DNA of 14,875 nucleotides, taken from positions 1-14,875 of the forward strand of contig NZ_JAUCBS010000012.1 in NCBI RefSeq assembly GCF_034676705.1, written 5' to 3'. Source of the stretch: Gemmobacter sp. (GTDB taxonomy: Bacteria > Pseudomonadota > Alphaproteobacteria > Rhodobacterales > Rhodobacteraceae). The first letter of the stretch is position 1. The number at the start of each line of letters is the position of its first letter. A model generated the notes under the pieces. It was given only the letters and a program-made list of their open reading frames with translations. It was not told where the DNA came from and did no database searches. Position numbers and translations under genes: made by a program. Positions 7,475 to 13,563 of this stretch are shown here, in pieces.

Positions 7475-7807
7475 TCACCGTTCGATTAACTGACCATCAT
7501 CCGTTAGATACATACCATCTGATAGGTAAACTAGCCCATCTTCGTCGGCGGCATCGGAAAGCTCCGCCCATATCTCAGCCATATCCGACAGTTCCAAGCC
7601 GAGGGCATTTGCCAAGGATTGCCCTCCTTGCTCGATTTGGGTTTGGCTCAAGCCAGTAAATTCGACGTAGCGCCTGCCATGGAGGTCGCTTGCATGTCGG
7701 GCCGACGCCCCAAATGCGGAAAAGATGCTGGCCGCATGTTCGATGAGGCGTTCTTGATTTGGATATGGGGCTTTACTTCTGTCGTCTTCTCCGGCTGTCG
7801 CTGTCAT
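7475..7807 (-). CDS. unknown 110-residue protein with C-terminal YLSDG motif
   Basis: I do not recognise this protein. It is mildly acidic and soluble-looking, with a helical first part (PNQERLIEHAASIFSAFGASA), a short segment resembling strand-turn-helix (RRYVEFTGLSQTQIEQGGQSL), an acidic spacer and the ending YLSDGMYLTDDGQLIER (94-110). The same kind of ending closes the gene upstream. The ATG at 7807 is the most natural start, but no clear ribosome binding site precedes it. The frame stays open to a TTG at 7990 through 61 residues that do not look like a folded domain, and a GTG in that stretch cannot be excluded. It lies 189 bases downstream of the other island gene and its stop almost abuts the convergent DUF6118-like gene. 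Its base composition is clearly less GC-rich than the transfer genes. Confidence 0.65.
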   Translation of the reverse strand: MTATAGEDDRSKAPYPNQERLIEHAASIFSAFGASARHASDLHGRRYVEFTGLSQTQIEQGGQSLANALGLELSDMAEIWAELSDAADEDGLVYLSDGMYLTDDGQLIER

Positions 7808-7996
7808 AACAGTATAGGATGCTTGGAACCGAACTATTCTCAGAAGCACAAAACTATCTGACGACAAGCAGTATTGAGCCTGACTAGAATCAAATTTGTC
7901 CGACGAAGAAATTGTAGCCACAGGGTTTTCTCTTACGTTGCTGCACCTCTGCAAATGCAGGTGGGTGAGTTTTGTCTCGCTCGCTTGCAACAGCGC

Positions 7997-9445
7997 CTAG
8001 CGTCCCTTGTCGGAAAGGTGTCCATCGGGCGATATCCACAGACCATCCGAAAGATAGGCGTCGTCGCGGCCGTCTCCCCCGATCGCGTTATACAACGCAT
8101 CCGTACGGTGTCCTAGAATAGGGCTGGCGCTCCTCCGGCTAGGTTTTCGATCTGAAATCGAGACGGCCATTTCGAAGAGGCGCTGTTCGGGATCGGAGCG
8201 ATTGGTGCGTAAGAGGCGGCCGGCAGGATCAATCAACTCTCCTAACCGAGATGGATCAGATATCGAGGAGCGAACGGCTTCATGATCGTGCCCCAGGCTG
8301 ACGAGATGTTGCGTTAGCCGCCCGAGCGCGCTCCTGGTTTCTTCTTCTGACGGCTCAAAGTCCTTTGTGATCACACGCAAGATTTTACCGCTCTGACCAT
8401 CAAAAACGACTTGTCCTGCCTGCGATAGGTCGAACCGGCATGTCATGCCGCGAAAAGATTGCAATCCAGAAAGCACCGCAAGAATGCGCGAAAGCGAGGT
8501 GTTAATCGGCCAGTTCTCACGTTCGAAGAGCAAGGGTTTGTCGCTCTTCTGTTCAACTACGATCCAGGATCGGTGGTGAGAGGAAGCGAATGTGAGCCGC
8601 CCTGCCAGGAATTCGGGCCAAACAGCGGCCATGATCATAACGGCTTCTTGGACCCCGATGTACTGGTCTTCAGTCCATGAGCGGAGCTGCCGAACGAGCG
8701 GCCGCTTTTGATGATAATCTAGCGCCGCAGCGGTCAGAATATCGAAATTCGAAGCGACTCCTTGATTGTTACGGTGTTTTTCGAGCCAATTTTGCTCACT
8801 GTCGGCTCGATCTCTCATAAGAAGACGACGAGAGACGCCTATAACGTCCTGATTTGATCCGCCGTTGGCGAATTCTTCAATTATGAGCGGATTTCGAAAC
8901 CCATCCGGAAGCGTGGTAATATAGCTGTTTTCCGGGTTATCCTCATCTTCATATGGAATGCCGAAGTGGCTTCGGAGGTAATTCTCGGCAACCTCATTCG
9001 ACCGCTTCTTGCGTTCCTCCGGTGTTAGGTCTTGCTCGTCATCATCCCAGAATTCCTCACTATCCTGGTCGTCCTCTTCACCGTGTATTTCATATAATGG
9101 CTCGTAGATCGCCTGAAACGGACTGCCGCCAAAACTTGCCAGAAGACCTCTTGGTCGAACGAGAGCCCAAGTAGGGCCATGCGAACCATTCCCGTTCGAA
9201 GGCGAGGAATCACAAATTAGCAGTCCTATCCAATCCGCATGACGGAGATAGACCTTTATTACTTCTACGACATCGTTGGTCGTCATATGTCGTGCGTTGA
9301 CGACATGCAGAAATATTTCGAAGAAAACGCGCTCTTGCACTTCGGACATGTGCCATGGGACGCGATCACCTTTCAAGCGATCCCATTCGGCAACAAACCT
9401 GTCCGATATCTCCTTGGCGACGGAAAATATTTCGTCATCACTCAT
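7997..9445 (-). CDS. unknown 482-residue cargo protein with acidic insert and C-terminal YLSDG motif
   Basis: No family is recognised. The N-terminus is helical (SDDEIFSVAKEISDRFVAEWDRL..., with EVQERVFFEIFLHVVNARHM), and IGLLICDS near 73-80 is followed by a Gly/Ser-rich turn. A strongly acidic stretch spans about 122-140 (EEDDQDSEEFWDDDEQD). The middle is mixed helix and strand (QEAVMIMAAVWPEFLAGRLTF; RSWIVVEQ). The last 19 residues are YLSDGLWISPDGHLSDKGR, similar to the end of the neighbouring small protein. There is no signal peptide or membrane segment. ATG 9445 is preferred to GTG 9460 because GAGAGGGG stands about 5 bases upstream. It begins 62 bases after higA on the same strand, so it may share the hig transcript. 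The lower GC content suggests later acquisition. A defence or other accessory function is possible only by location. Confidence 0.75.
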   Translation of the reverse strand: MSDDEIFSVAKEISDRFVAEWDRLKGDRVPWHMSEVQERVFFEIFLHVVNARHMTTNDVVEVIKVYLRHADWIGLLICDSSPSNGNGSHGPTWALVRPRGLLASFGGSPFQAIYEPLYEIHGEEDDQDSEEFWDDDEQDLTPEERKKRSNEVAENYLRSHFGIPYEDEDNPENSYITTLPDGFRNPLIIEEFANGGSNQDVIGVSRRLLMRDRADSEQNWLEKHRNNQGVASNFDILTAAALDYHQKRPLVRQLRSWTEDQYIGVQEAVMIMAAVWPEFLAGRLTFASSHHRSWIVVEQKSDKPLLFERENWPINTSLSRILAVLSGLQSFRGMTCRFDLSQAGQVVFDGQSGKILRVITKDFEPSEEETRSALGRLTQHLVSLGHDHEAVRSSISDPSRLGELIDPAGRLLRTNRSDPEQRLFEMAVSISDRKPSRRSASPILGHRTDALYNAIGGDGRDDAYLSDGLWISPDGHLSDKGR

Positions 9446-9507
9446 GATCGCCCCTCTCACTAGCTGCCGCTACTTCTCGGCGCGGCCGTATTCGTATTGT
9501 TGTCGGA

Positions 9508-9840
9508 TCAGACCAGAGCCGCTTGCGGATCGAGCGGCTTTCCCTTGAAGGGCGCGACGTTGATCTCCCCTTCCCGCTTGCGGGCTTGGGCAATGTCATA
9601 GCTGTTCTGCATCCGCATGAGCGTATCCATCGACACGCCGAAAGCCTTTTCGACCCGGAGCGCCATTTCCGGCGAAAGGTGCGCGCGCTCGTTCAGCACG
9701 GCCGACAACGCCGCCCTCGTAACACCGAGAACTTGCGCGGCGCTCGTGACCGAAAGGCCAAGCGGCTCGATGATCTCACTTTTGACGAAGCCGCCGGGGT
9801 GGGCGGGATTTTTCATACGGATGCCCTGCATCGCACTCAT
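9508..9840 (-). CDS. higA: HigA-type XRE antitoxin
   Basis: This 110-residue protein has the HigA/VapI signature: NPAHPGGFVKSEIIEPLGLS (with ...PLGLSVTSAAQVLGV) followed by TRAALSAVLNERAHLSPEMALRVEKAFG, a helix-turn-helix that binds the operon promoter. The C-terminal tail would cap the toxin. The ATG at 9840 is chosen because AGGAGG lies 5 bases upstream, overlapping the higB stop codon; GTG 9846 would sit on top of that site. It neutralises HigB and represses the operon in characterised members of the family. It is encoded second, after the toxin, which is the normal hig order. Confidence 0.92.
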   Translation of the reverse strand: MSAMQGIRMKNPAHPGGFVKSEIIEPLGLSVTSAAQVLGVTRAALSAVLNERAHLSPEMALRVEKAFGVSMDTLMRMQNSYDIAQARKREGEINVAPFKGKPLDPQAALV

Positions 9841-9849
9841 AGCCACCTC

Positions 9850-10140
9850 CTAGTGGTAATCTTCATAGTCGAGGTCGATGATCTCGATTTCGGTTTGGTC
9901 GATCCGGAACGTGATCCGCCAGTTCTTGGTGACGAACAGGCTCCAGGTGCCTTTTCGATCGCCGGTGAGCTGATGGGCCTTCCAGCTCGGGACAGTGCGC
10001 AGCTCGTCTTCCCGCTCCATATCTTGGAGGAAGGTGGCGATGCGACGGACTTTCGGCACTACGGCCACCTCCAAGTCGGTGGCGTCATCATCTTCGATGA
10101 AGCGGCGTAACCCCTTATGGACCACGTTTCGGATTCTCAT
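9850..10140 (-). CDS. higB: HigB-type mRNA interferase toxin
   Basis: The 96-residue protein matches the HigB/plasmid maintenance killer family of the RelE fold. It has an N-terminal HKGLRRFIEDDD, a helical KVRRIATFLQDM, and the C-terminal beta core GDRKGTWSLFVTKNWRITFRI ending in IIDLDYEDYH. Characterised members cut mRNA on the ribosome. Length is normal for the family. The ATG at 10140 has only a weak ribosome binding site, and the antitoxin gene nine bases downstream has a strong one, a difference that would favour antitoxin excess. Confidence 0.93.
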   Translation of the reverse strand: MRIRNVVHKGLRRFIEDDDATDLEVAVVPKVRRIATFLQDMEREDELRTVPSWKAHQLTGDRKGTWSLFVTKNWRITFRIDQTEIEIIDLDYEDYH

Positions 10141-10163
10141 GTGCCGTCACTATCAAGCTAAAC

Positions 10164-10187
10164 GTATAGTGTCAAGCGACGCTATAC
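10164..10187 (-). promoter_or_regulatory. higBA promoter/operator
   Basis: GTATAG (10164-10169) and CTATAC (10182-10187) form a perfect 6-bp inverted repeat around 12 bases. The minus-strand sequence TTGACA (10175-10170), a consensus -35 box, lies inside it, 24 bases or more upstream of higB. The -10 box is weak (TAGTGA, 10152-10147, at a 17-base spacing). A HigA dimer bound to the repeat would cover the -35 box. Repeat and -35 are seen; the binding is inferred. Confidence 0.55.
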
Positions 10188-10207
10188 AGTTCATCACCTC
10201 ATAGCCT

Positions 10208-10321
10208 TGTCGCGCAAGTCCTAAAACCCGCGACACATCGGCCGCCCCCGGAAAATCAGGGCTTTTCGTGTCGCATGTCTTTGTCGCAAGTGGTAGAAAA
10301 CTTGCGACATGATTTGCGACA
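10208..10321. repeat. res: res-like recombination site of the serine resolvase
   Basis: Two 28-bp subsites share the same ends: 10208-10235 begins TGTCGCG and ends CGCGACA; 10282-10309 begins TGTCGCAAGT and ends ACTTGCGACA, a perfect 10-bp inverted repeat. Extra half-sites are TGTCGCA (10269-10275) and TTGCGACA (10314-10321). Inverted 28-bp subsites directly upstream of a resolvase gene are typical of Tn3/plasmid resolvase res sites. The subsite centres are 74 bp apart. The half-sites between them may form a third subsite. Confidence 0.72.
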
Positions 10322-10331
10322 GGGGGAAGCC

Positions 10332-10925
10332 GTGAGCAGCCGACCAGATTCCGACGCCGGCCGCGTGTTCATCGGCTATGCCCGCGTTTCGACTCGCGGC
10401 CAGGACCTCGATGCGCAGCGGGCCGCCCTGGGTGCGGCCGGCTGCGTCCGCATCTTCGAGGAAAAGGCTTCCGGGGCGAAGCGGGATCGGCCCGAGCTGG
10501 CGCGGATGCTCGACCATCTGCGTGCCGGCGACGTGGTGACGATCACCAGGCTAGACCGCCTCGCCCGATCGACCGGCGACCTTCTGGCGATCGCGGAGCG
10601 GATCAAGGAGGCCGGCGCTGGCCTGCGTTCGCTGGCCGAGCCGTGGGCCGATACCACGACGCCGGCGGGGCGCATGGTGTTGACCGTGTTCGCCGGCATC
10701 GCGGATTTCGAGCGCAGCTTGATCGTGGAGCGCACGAGCGCCGGCCGGATCGCGGCGAAAGCCCGAGGCGTGAAGTTCGGCCCCTCCCCTGCCCTGTCGG
10801 CCGAGCAGATCGCCCATGCCCGCCAGCTTATCCATGACGACAAGAAGCCGGTGGCGGAAGTCGCCCGGCTCTTGGGCGTGCATCGTGCCACGCTCTACCG
10901 GGCGCTTGAGAACGCATTGACGTGA
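10332..10925 (+). CDS. small serine recombinase (resolvase/invertase family)
   Basis: This 197-residue protein has the catalytic N-terminal domain and a C-terminal helix-turn-helix of the Tn3-resolvase/DNA-invertase family. IGYARVST places the nucleophile at serine 20. The conserved arginine motif is TRLDRLARS, and FAGIADFERSLIVERTSAG leads to the long E helix. The C-terminal LSAEQIAHARQLI...VAEVARLLGVHRATLYRAL binds the res subsites. No transposase is nearby, so plasmid multimer resolution is the likeliest job. I chose GTG 10332 (AGGGGG 5 bases upstream); the ATG at 10275 would put codons across the res subsites and give an atypical N-terminal extension. It would be autoregulated because its promoter must overlap res. 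Confidence 0.93.
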   Translation: MSSRPDSDAGRVFIGYARVSTRGQDLDAQRAALGAAGCVRIFEEKASGAKRDRPELARMLDHLRAGDVVTITRLDRLARSTGDLLAIAERIKEAGAGLRSLAEPWADTTTPAGRMVLTVFAGIADFERSLIVERTSAGRIAAKARGVKFGPSPALSAEQIAHARQLIHDDKKPVAEVARLLGVHRATLYRALENALT

Positions 10926-10939
10926 ATACGCATTGACGT
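10912..10939 (+). repeat. 12-bp direct repeat over the resolvase stop codon
   Basis: ACGCATTGACGT occurs at 10912-10923 and again at 10928-10939. The first copy ends the resolvase gene and contains its stop region. It may be a small slip duplication. Confidence 0.6.
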
Positions 10940-11034
10940 AACCACGTTTAGTTGCCGGCCCTAGAAGTAGTGCCTTTCGCGGTTCCTTCCGCAAGGGATT
11001 GCAGAATCGGGCGAGTTCGTCCTTACTGCTAAGA

Positions 11035-11244
11035 ATGAAGCGCGACTCGGAAAGGATTCGGAAGGACGTTGCCGCCCATCGGGCGCGGCAGCTTGCGGCC
11101 GGCCGTATCGCGCTGACCACGTATGTTCCGACTGATCTTCTCGCCCAAATCGACAAGATCAAGGAGCAGCGGGGCGTGCTTGGCCGCGCGCCGATCATCG
11201 AGGAAGCATTGAGGCTCTATATCGAAGCGAAGCAAGGGACATAA
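11035..11244 (+). CDS. small ribbon-helix-helix-like DNA-binding protein
   Basis: The predicted 69-residue protein has a basic N-terminal helix (RDSERIRKDVAAHRARQLAAG), then IALTTYVPTDLLAQIDKI, a strand-helix pattern, and a second helix GRAPIIEEALRLYIEA. This is the CopG/Arc ribbon-helix-helix order, so it probably binds DNA as a dimer. It may regulate its own promoter, or serve as an orphan antitoxin or copy-control protein. The start is uncertain: ATG 11035 has no clear ribosome binding site, and a TTG at 10999 has one (AAGGGA) but too close. It stands alone between the resolvase and a strong terminator. Confidence 0.65.
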   Translation: MKRDSERIRKDVAAHRARQLAAGRIALTTYVPTDLLAQIDKIKEQRGVLGRAPIIEEALRLYIEAKQGT

Positions 11245-11250
11245 CGGCAA

Positions 11251-11283
11251 AACGCCCGACCGCGCCAACGGTCGAGCGTTTTT
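11251..11283 (+). terminator. Rho-independent terminator after the ribbon-helix-helix gene
   Basis: AACGCCCGACCG (11251-11262) pairs with CGGTCGAGCGTT (11269-11280) with one mismatch around a 6-base loop. It runs directly into TTTTT (11279-11283). It begins 7 bases after the stop codon. Confidence 0.88.
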
Positions 11284-11351
11284 GTAGGCCGTCAGACACA
11301 CCGTAGAGACGGGGCCAAAGCTCTCCCCTTATCTACGCTACAGCACTCCAA

Positions 11352-11374
11352 TCCGCAAGATTGATTCTTGCGGA
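11352..11374. promoter_or_regulatory. 23-bp palindrome upstream of the winged-helix protein (candidate operator)
   Basis: TCCGCAAGA (11352-11360) and TCTTGCGGA (11366-11374) are perfect 9-bp arms around TTGAT. The 8-mer TCCGCAAG also occurs once upstream of the ribbon-helix-helix gene at 10988-10995. A dimeric DNA-binding protein from this neighbourhood could use both. There is no T-run, so a terminator is unlikely. Confidence 0.5.
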
Positions 11375-11435
11375 AACAGGAAAGCCGTGCCTGCCGTCCG
11401 CGCCGTCATGTCCTTCAAATGGAAGGACGACAGGC

Positions 11436-12311
11436 ATGTTGAGGACGCAGATCGCGGCCGCGATCGGCTGCGCGCGCGCAAGCGCGCTTGATGAGATCAT
11501 GCGGGAGGTATGGACGCGCTACAGCGCCGGCCAGCTCACCGAGGAAGACGCCGGGCAGCTCTCCACGCTCGCCCATGAGCGCCGCGAGGCGTGGCGGGGA
11601 TCGGGACAGGCCGGGCTTGGCCTGGTCATGCCCCCGGCCGAGCGATGCCCGACGCCAGTTCGCCGGCATAGTCATATCCGGGGCCGATCGGAGGGCCGGA
11701 TATGGCGGCCGACGACGCGCAAGGACGTTCAGGCAATCTTGAAGGCGGCCGAAATCTACAATGAGGCCGGCTTGCACGAGAAGGGCGAGCGAAGCGGCCC
11801 GCTAGGATCGGTGGCGCTCGACGTGCTGCGGCTGTTCGTCAATCTCATAGACTTCCGCACCGGCCGGTTAGAGCCGTCAATCACCACGATCATGGATCGG
11901 CTAGGCCGGTCGCGCGATACGATCGTGCGGGCGCTGAAGAACCTGCGGGCGCATGGTTTCATCGACTGGCTGCGGCGCTACGAGCCGACCGGCAACGAGG
12001 GGCGCGGCCCACAGGTCCAGCAGACGAGCAACGCCTATCGCCTGTCCTTGCCGGAAAAGGCCCGTCAGTTTCTCGGCAGGTTCGGCAAGGCCCCGCCCCC
12101 GCCTGCTGATCATGGACAGGATCAGCAGGCATGGAGCGAGGCAATCGACGCCTACAAGACCACCCTGCCCCTCGATGAGCGGACGCAGCTCGACACCGGC
12201 GATAGCCCGCTCGGTAAGGCCCTCGTGATGCTGGCAAAGAGTGTGATGAAACGTGAGTCCGATAACCAGACTGAATCCCCATCTGATCTTTATCTAAGAG
12301 GGCAAACATAA
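11436..12311 (+). CDS. winged-helix protein resembling plasmid replication/regulatory proteins
   Basis: The 291-residue protein has a helical N-terminus (1-55), a basic link, then WRPTTRKDVQAILKAAEIY (90-108). A clear winged-helix region (about 120-205) follows: GPLGSVALDVLRLFVNLI, SITTIMDRLGRSRDTIVRALKNLRAHGFIDWL, and the wing YEPTG...TSNAYRLSLPEKA. As I remember them, similar proteins on alphaproteobacterial plasmids are annotated as helix-turn-helix proteins or 'replication protein A'. It could be the replication initiator, a copy-number regulator or a transcription factor, and the sequence does not decide. ATG 11436 is chosen (GAAGGA 8 bases upstream); a frame open from TTG 11361 has no family-like sequence before it and starts inside the palindrome. 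The next feature downstream is an AT-rich, hairpin-rich spacer, compatible with an origin. Confidence 0.72.
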   Translation: MLRTQIAAAIGCARASALDEIMREVWTRYSAGQLTEEDAGQLSTLAHERREAWRGSGQAGLGLVMPPAERCPTPVRRHSHIRGRSEGRIWRPTTRKDVQAILKAAEIYNEAGLHEKGERSGPLGSVALDVLRLFVNLIDFRTGRLEPSITTIMDRLGRSRDTIVRALKNLRAHGFIDWLRRYEPTGNEGRGPQVQQTSNAYRLSLPEKARQFLGRFGKAPPPPADHGQDQQAWSEAIDAYKTTLPLDERTQLDTGDSPLGKALVMLAKSVMKRESDNQTESPSDLYLRGQT

Positions 12312-12481
12312 GCGGTCGCCGCTGTTCGGGCTGCTTGCGCAGCCCTGCGGCGGTTCCGATCCGCGTATAAGGCGGATCGGGAGGCGGCACCCTCACAGCA
12401 AAACCGCCACGTTCGCGCCGGCGGCAACCGTCCTACGGGCTTTCGAGAGGGAGCGAGGGGCATGGGCGGGGCTTAATATTT
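12312..12481. other. non-coding spacer with two strong hairpins
   Basis: No gene is seen. A nested stem pairs CGCCGC (12317-12322) with GCGGCG (12347-12352), enclosing GGGCTGC (12328-12334) and GCAGCCC (12339-12345). A second hairpin has 9-bp perfect arms, CCGATCCGC (12356-12364) and GCGGATCGG (12372-12380). Neither is followed by a T-run. They could end the upstream transcript, or belong to a replication origin together with the AT-rich sequence that follows. Confidence 0.55.
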
Positions 12482-12505
12482 GCTGTATTGCCAGCAATAA
12501 GGCAT
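12482..12505 (+). repeat. 24-bp direct repeat, copy 1, with TTGCCAGCAA site
   Basis: This 24-bp sequence recurs without mismatch at 13185-13208. It contains TTGCCAGCAA (12488-12497), then TAAGGCAT. It sits upstream of parA in an AT-rich tract (about 12475-12520). Candidate centromere (parS-like) or operator for the partition proteins. Confidence 0.75.
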
Positions 12506-12519
12506 TTAAGCAAAAATTC

Positions 12520-12557
12520 TTGCCGTCAATGCGGTTTGCTGCTATGCCAGCAATATG
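12520..12557 (+). promoter_or_regulatory. candidate leaderless parA promoter with embedded operator
   Basis: TTGCCG (12520-12525), 17 bases, then TATGCC (12543-12548) places transcription start about at the A of the parA ATG (12555). The ATG has no ribosome binding site. A 9-of-10 match to the recurrent site (ATGCCAGCAA, 12544-12553) covers the -10 box, so the partition repressor could block the promoter. All of this is inferred from spacing and motif. Confidence 0.4.
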
Positions 12558-13178
12558 AAAACAATCGCCATAGTCAGCCAAAAAGGCGGGGCTGGAAAAA
12601 CCACCCTCGCCTTGCACCTTGCTACGGCCGCCGAGGCGGCCGGGCTTCCCGCCGCTATCATCGACCTTGACCCCCAGGCAAGCGCCGCCGGATGGGGCGA
12701 TAGCCGACAAGGTGAGGCCCCGGTTGTCGTCGCGCTTCCTCACACTCGTTTGCCGCAAGGCTTGCAGGCCGCGACCGATGGCGGGGCCGAGCTGGTCGTG
12801 ATCGACACCGCGCCGCACTCGGAAGCGGCCGCAATGGCGGCAACGCGATCGTCCGACATGGTGTTGATCCCGTGCCGAGCCGGAATCCTCGATCTTCGCG
12901 CGATCGGAAGCACGGCCGAGCTGGTGAAACTCGCCCAAAAGCCGGCCTTTGTCGTTTTGAACGCCGTGCCGCCGCGTGCCACGCAGCTTCTGGCCGATGC
13001 GCGGGAAGCCGTTCAGGTTCACGGCTTGGAGGTTGCCCCCGTCGCCTTCCAGCAGCGGGCGGCTTTCGGACATGCGCTCACGGCCGGCAAAACCGCTCCG
13101 GAGTATGAGCCGGCCGGCAAAGCCAGCGAGGAAGTGTCCGAATTGCTGACCTGGCTTAGAGGCCAATTGCTGATTTGA
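12555..13178 (+). CDS. parA: ParA partition ATPase, short (type Ib-like) form
   Basis: The 207-residue protein is a deviant-Walker ATPase for plasmid segregation. The signature KGGAGKTT is at 10-17 (lysines 10 and 15), Walker A' LDP at 38-40 after aspartate 37, and Walker B LVVIDTAP at 80-87. It lacks the N-terminal DNA-binding domain of P1-type ParA, so the partner below must provide DNA binding and repression, as in ParF-ParG systems. It would form nucleoid-bound ATP dimers that move the plasmid. The start has no ribosome binding site but fits the family exactly, which suggests a leaderless message. A 24-bp direct repeat brackets the gene on both sides. Confidence 0.94.
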   Translation: MKTIAIVSQKGGAGKTTLALHLATAAEAAGLPAAIIDLDPQASAAGWGDSRQGEAPVVVALPHTRLPQGLQAATDGGAELVVIDTAPHSEAAAMAATRSSDMVLIPCRAGILDLRAIGSTAELVKLAQKPAFVVLNAVPPRATQLLADAREAVQVHGLEVAPVAFQQRAAFGHALTAGKTAPEYEPAGKASEEVSELLTWLRGQLLI

Positions 13179-13184
13179 CGGCAA

Positions 13185-13225
13185 GCTGTATTGCCAGCAA
13201 TAAGGCATAATGGTATTGCTGGCAA
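13185..13225 (+). repeat. 24-bp direct repeat, copy 2, plus an inverted TTGCTGGCAA site
   Basis: Bases 13185-13208 are identical to 12482-12505, with the site TTGCCAGCAA at 13191-13200. The opposite orientation, TTGCTGGCAA, follows at 13216-13225, so two sites face each other with centres 25 bp apart. The block lies between parA and its partner gene and upstream of the partner's weak ribosome binding site (GGGA). Confidence 0.75.
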
Positions 13226-13250
13226 ACTGGCAGTTTGATGGGATAAAACC

Positions 13251-13532
13251 ATGTCGAAAAGACCGAGTTTAGCCGCGAGCATGAAGGCCGTGGGCGCGCA
13301 GACCACGCCGCCTGTTGCGCCTATCGCGGAATCCGCCCCCGCGCCGACCCCGGATCGTGCCGAGGGTAAGCGTTACCATGCCGCCACGCGGGCCGGAATG
13401 AAGCGGGTGACAGTCGTGGTCGAGCCGGAGGAACATCGCCGGGTTAAGCGGCTGTCAGCCGACACCGACCGCTCCATTGAAGACCTCATGCGCGAGGCGC
13501 TTGCTGACTTGCTGGCAAAACATAGTGCTTGA
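13251..13532 (+). CDS. ribbon-helix-helix partition partner (ParG/ParB-like)
   Basis: The 93-residue protein has a Pro/Ala-rich, probably unstructured N-terminal half (1-49, starting SKRPSLAASM). A C-terminal ribbon-helix-helix domain follows (50-93): MKRVTVVVEPEEHRRVKRLS, DTDRSIEDLMREALADLLAK. This is the design of ParG-like centromere-binding proteins, in which the free N-terminal tail stimulates the ATPase and the dimeric domain binds operator and centromere. Position directly after a short ParA supports the role. The likely target is the TTGCYRGCAA site, which lies upstream, over its own 3' end and downstream. A GGGA 7 bases before the ATG is a modest ribosome binding site. Confidence 0.84.
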   Translation: MSKRPSLAASMKAVGAQTTPPVAPIAESAPAPTPDRAEGKRYHAATRAGMKRVTVVVEPEEHRRVKRLSADTDRSIEDLMREALADLLAKHSA

Positions 13533-13542
13533 TTGCCAGCAA
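13509..13542. promoter_or_regulatory. opposed pair of TTGCYRGCAA sites at the end of the partition partner gene
   Basis: TTGCTGGCAA (13509-13518) lies within the last codons of the partner gene, and TTGCCAGCAA (13533-13542) starts at the first base after its stop codon. The two centres are 24 bp apart, close to the 25-bp pair upstream of the same gene but in the opposite relative order. Confidence 0.65.
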
Positions 13543-13563
13543 AGCGGCGATGCGGTAAGGGCC

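Noticed and set aside
7808..7990. Extension of the 110-residue island protein to TTG 7990
   Set aside because: The extra 61 residues look non-coding and no ribosome binding site supports the TTG. It is kept open as a low-probability alternative.
10275..10331. Upstream ATG start for the resolvase
   Set aside because: It lies inside the res-like repeats and has no ribosome binding site, while GTG 10332 has one and gives a family-typical length.
10332..10925. Resolvase as part of a Tn3-family transposon
   Set aside because: No transposase, terminal inverted repeats or target-site duplication are visible nearby. Multimer resolution of the plasmid explains the gene and res site.
11361..11435. 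N-terminal extension of the winged-helix protein from TTG 11361
   Set aside because: The start lies in the palindrome loop and the added residues are Cys/Pro/Ser-rich and unstructured; ATG 11436 has a good ribosome binding site.
12393..13208. 271-codon minus-strand frame opposite parA
   Set aside because: It covers the parA signature motifs in antisense and runs through the regulatory repeats. It shows no domain of its own.
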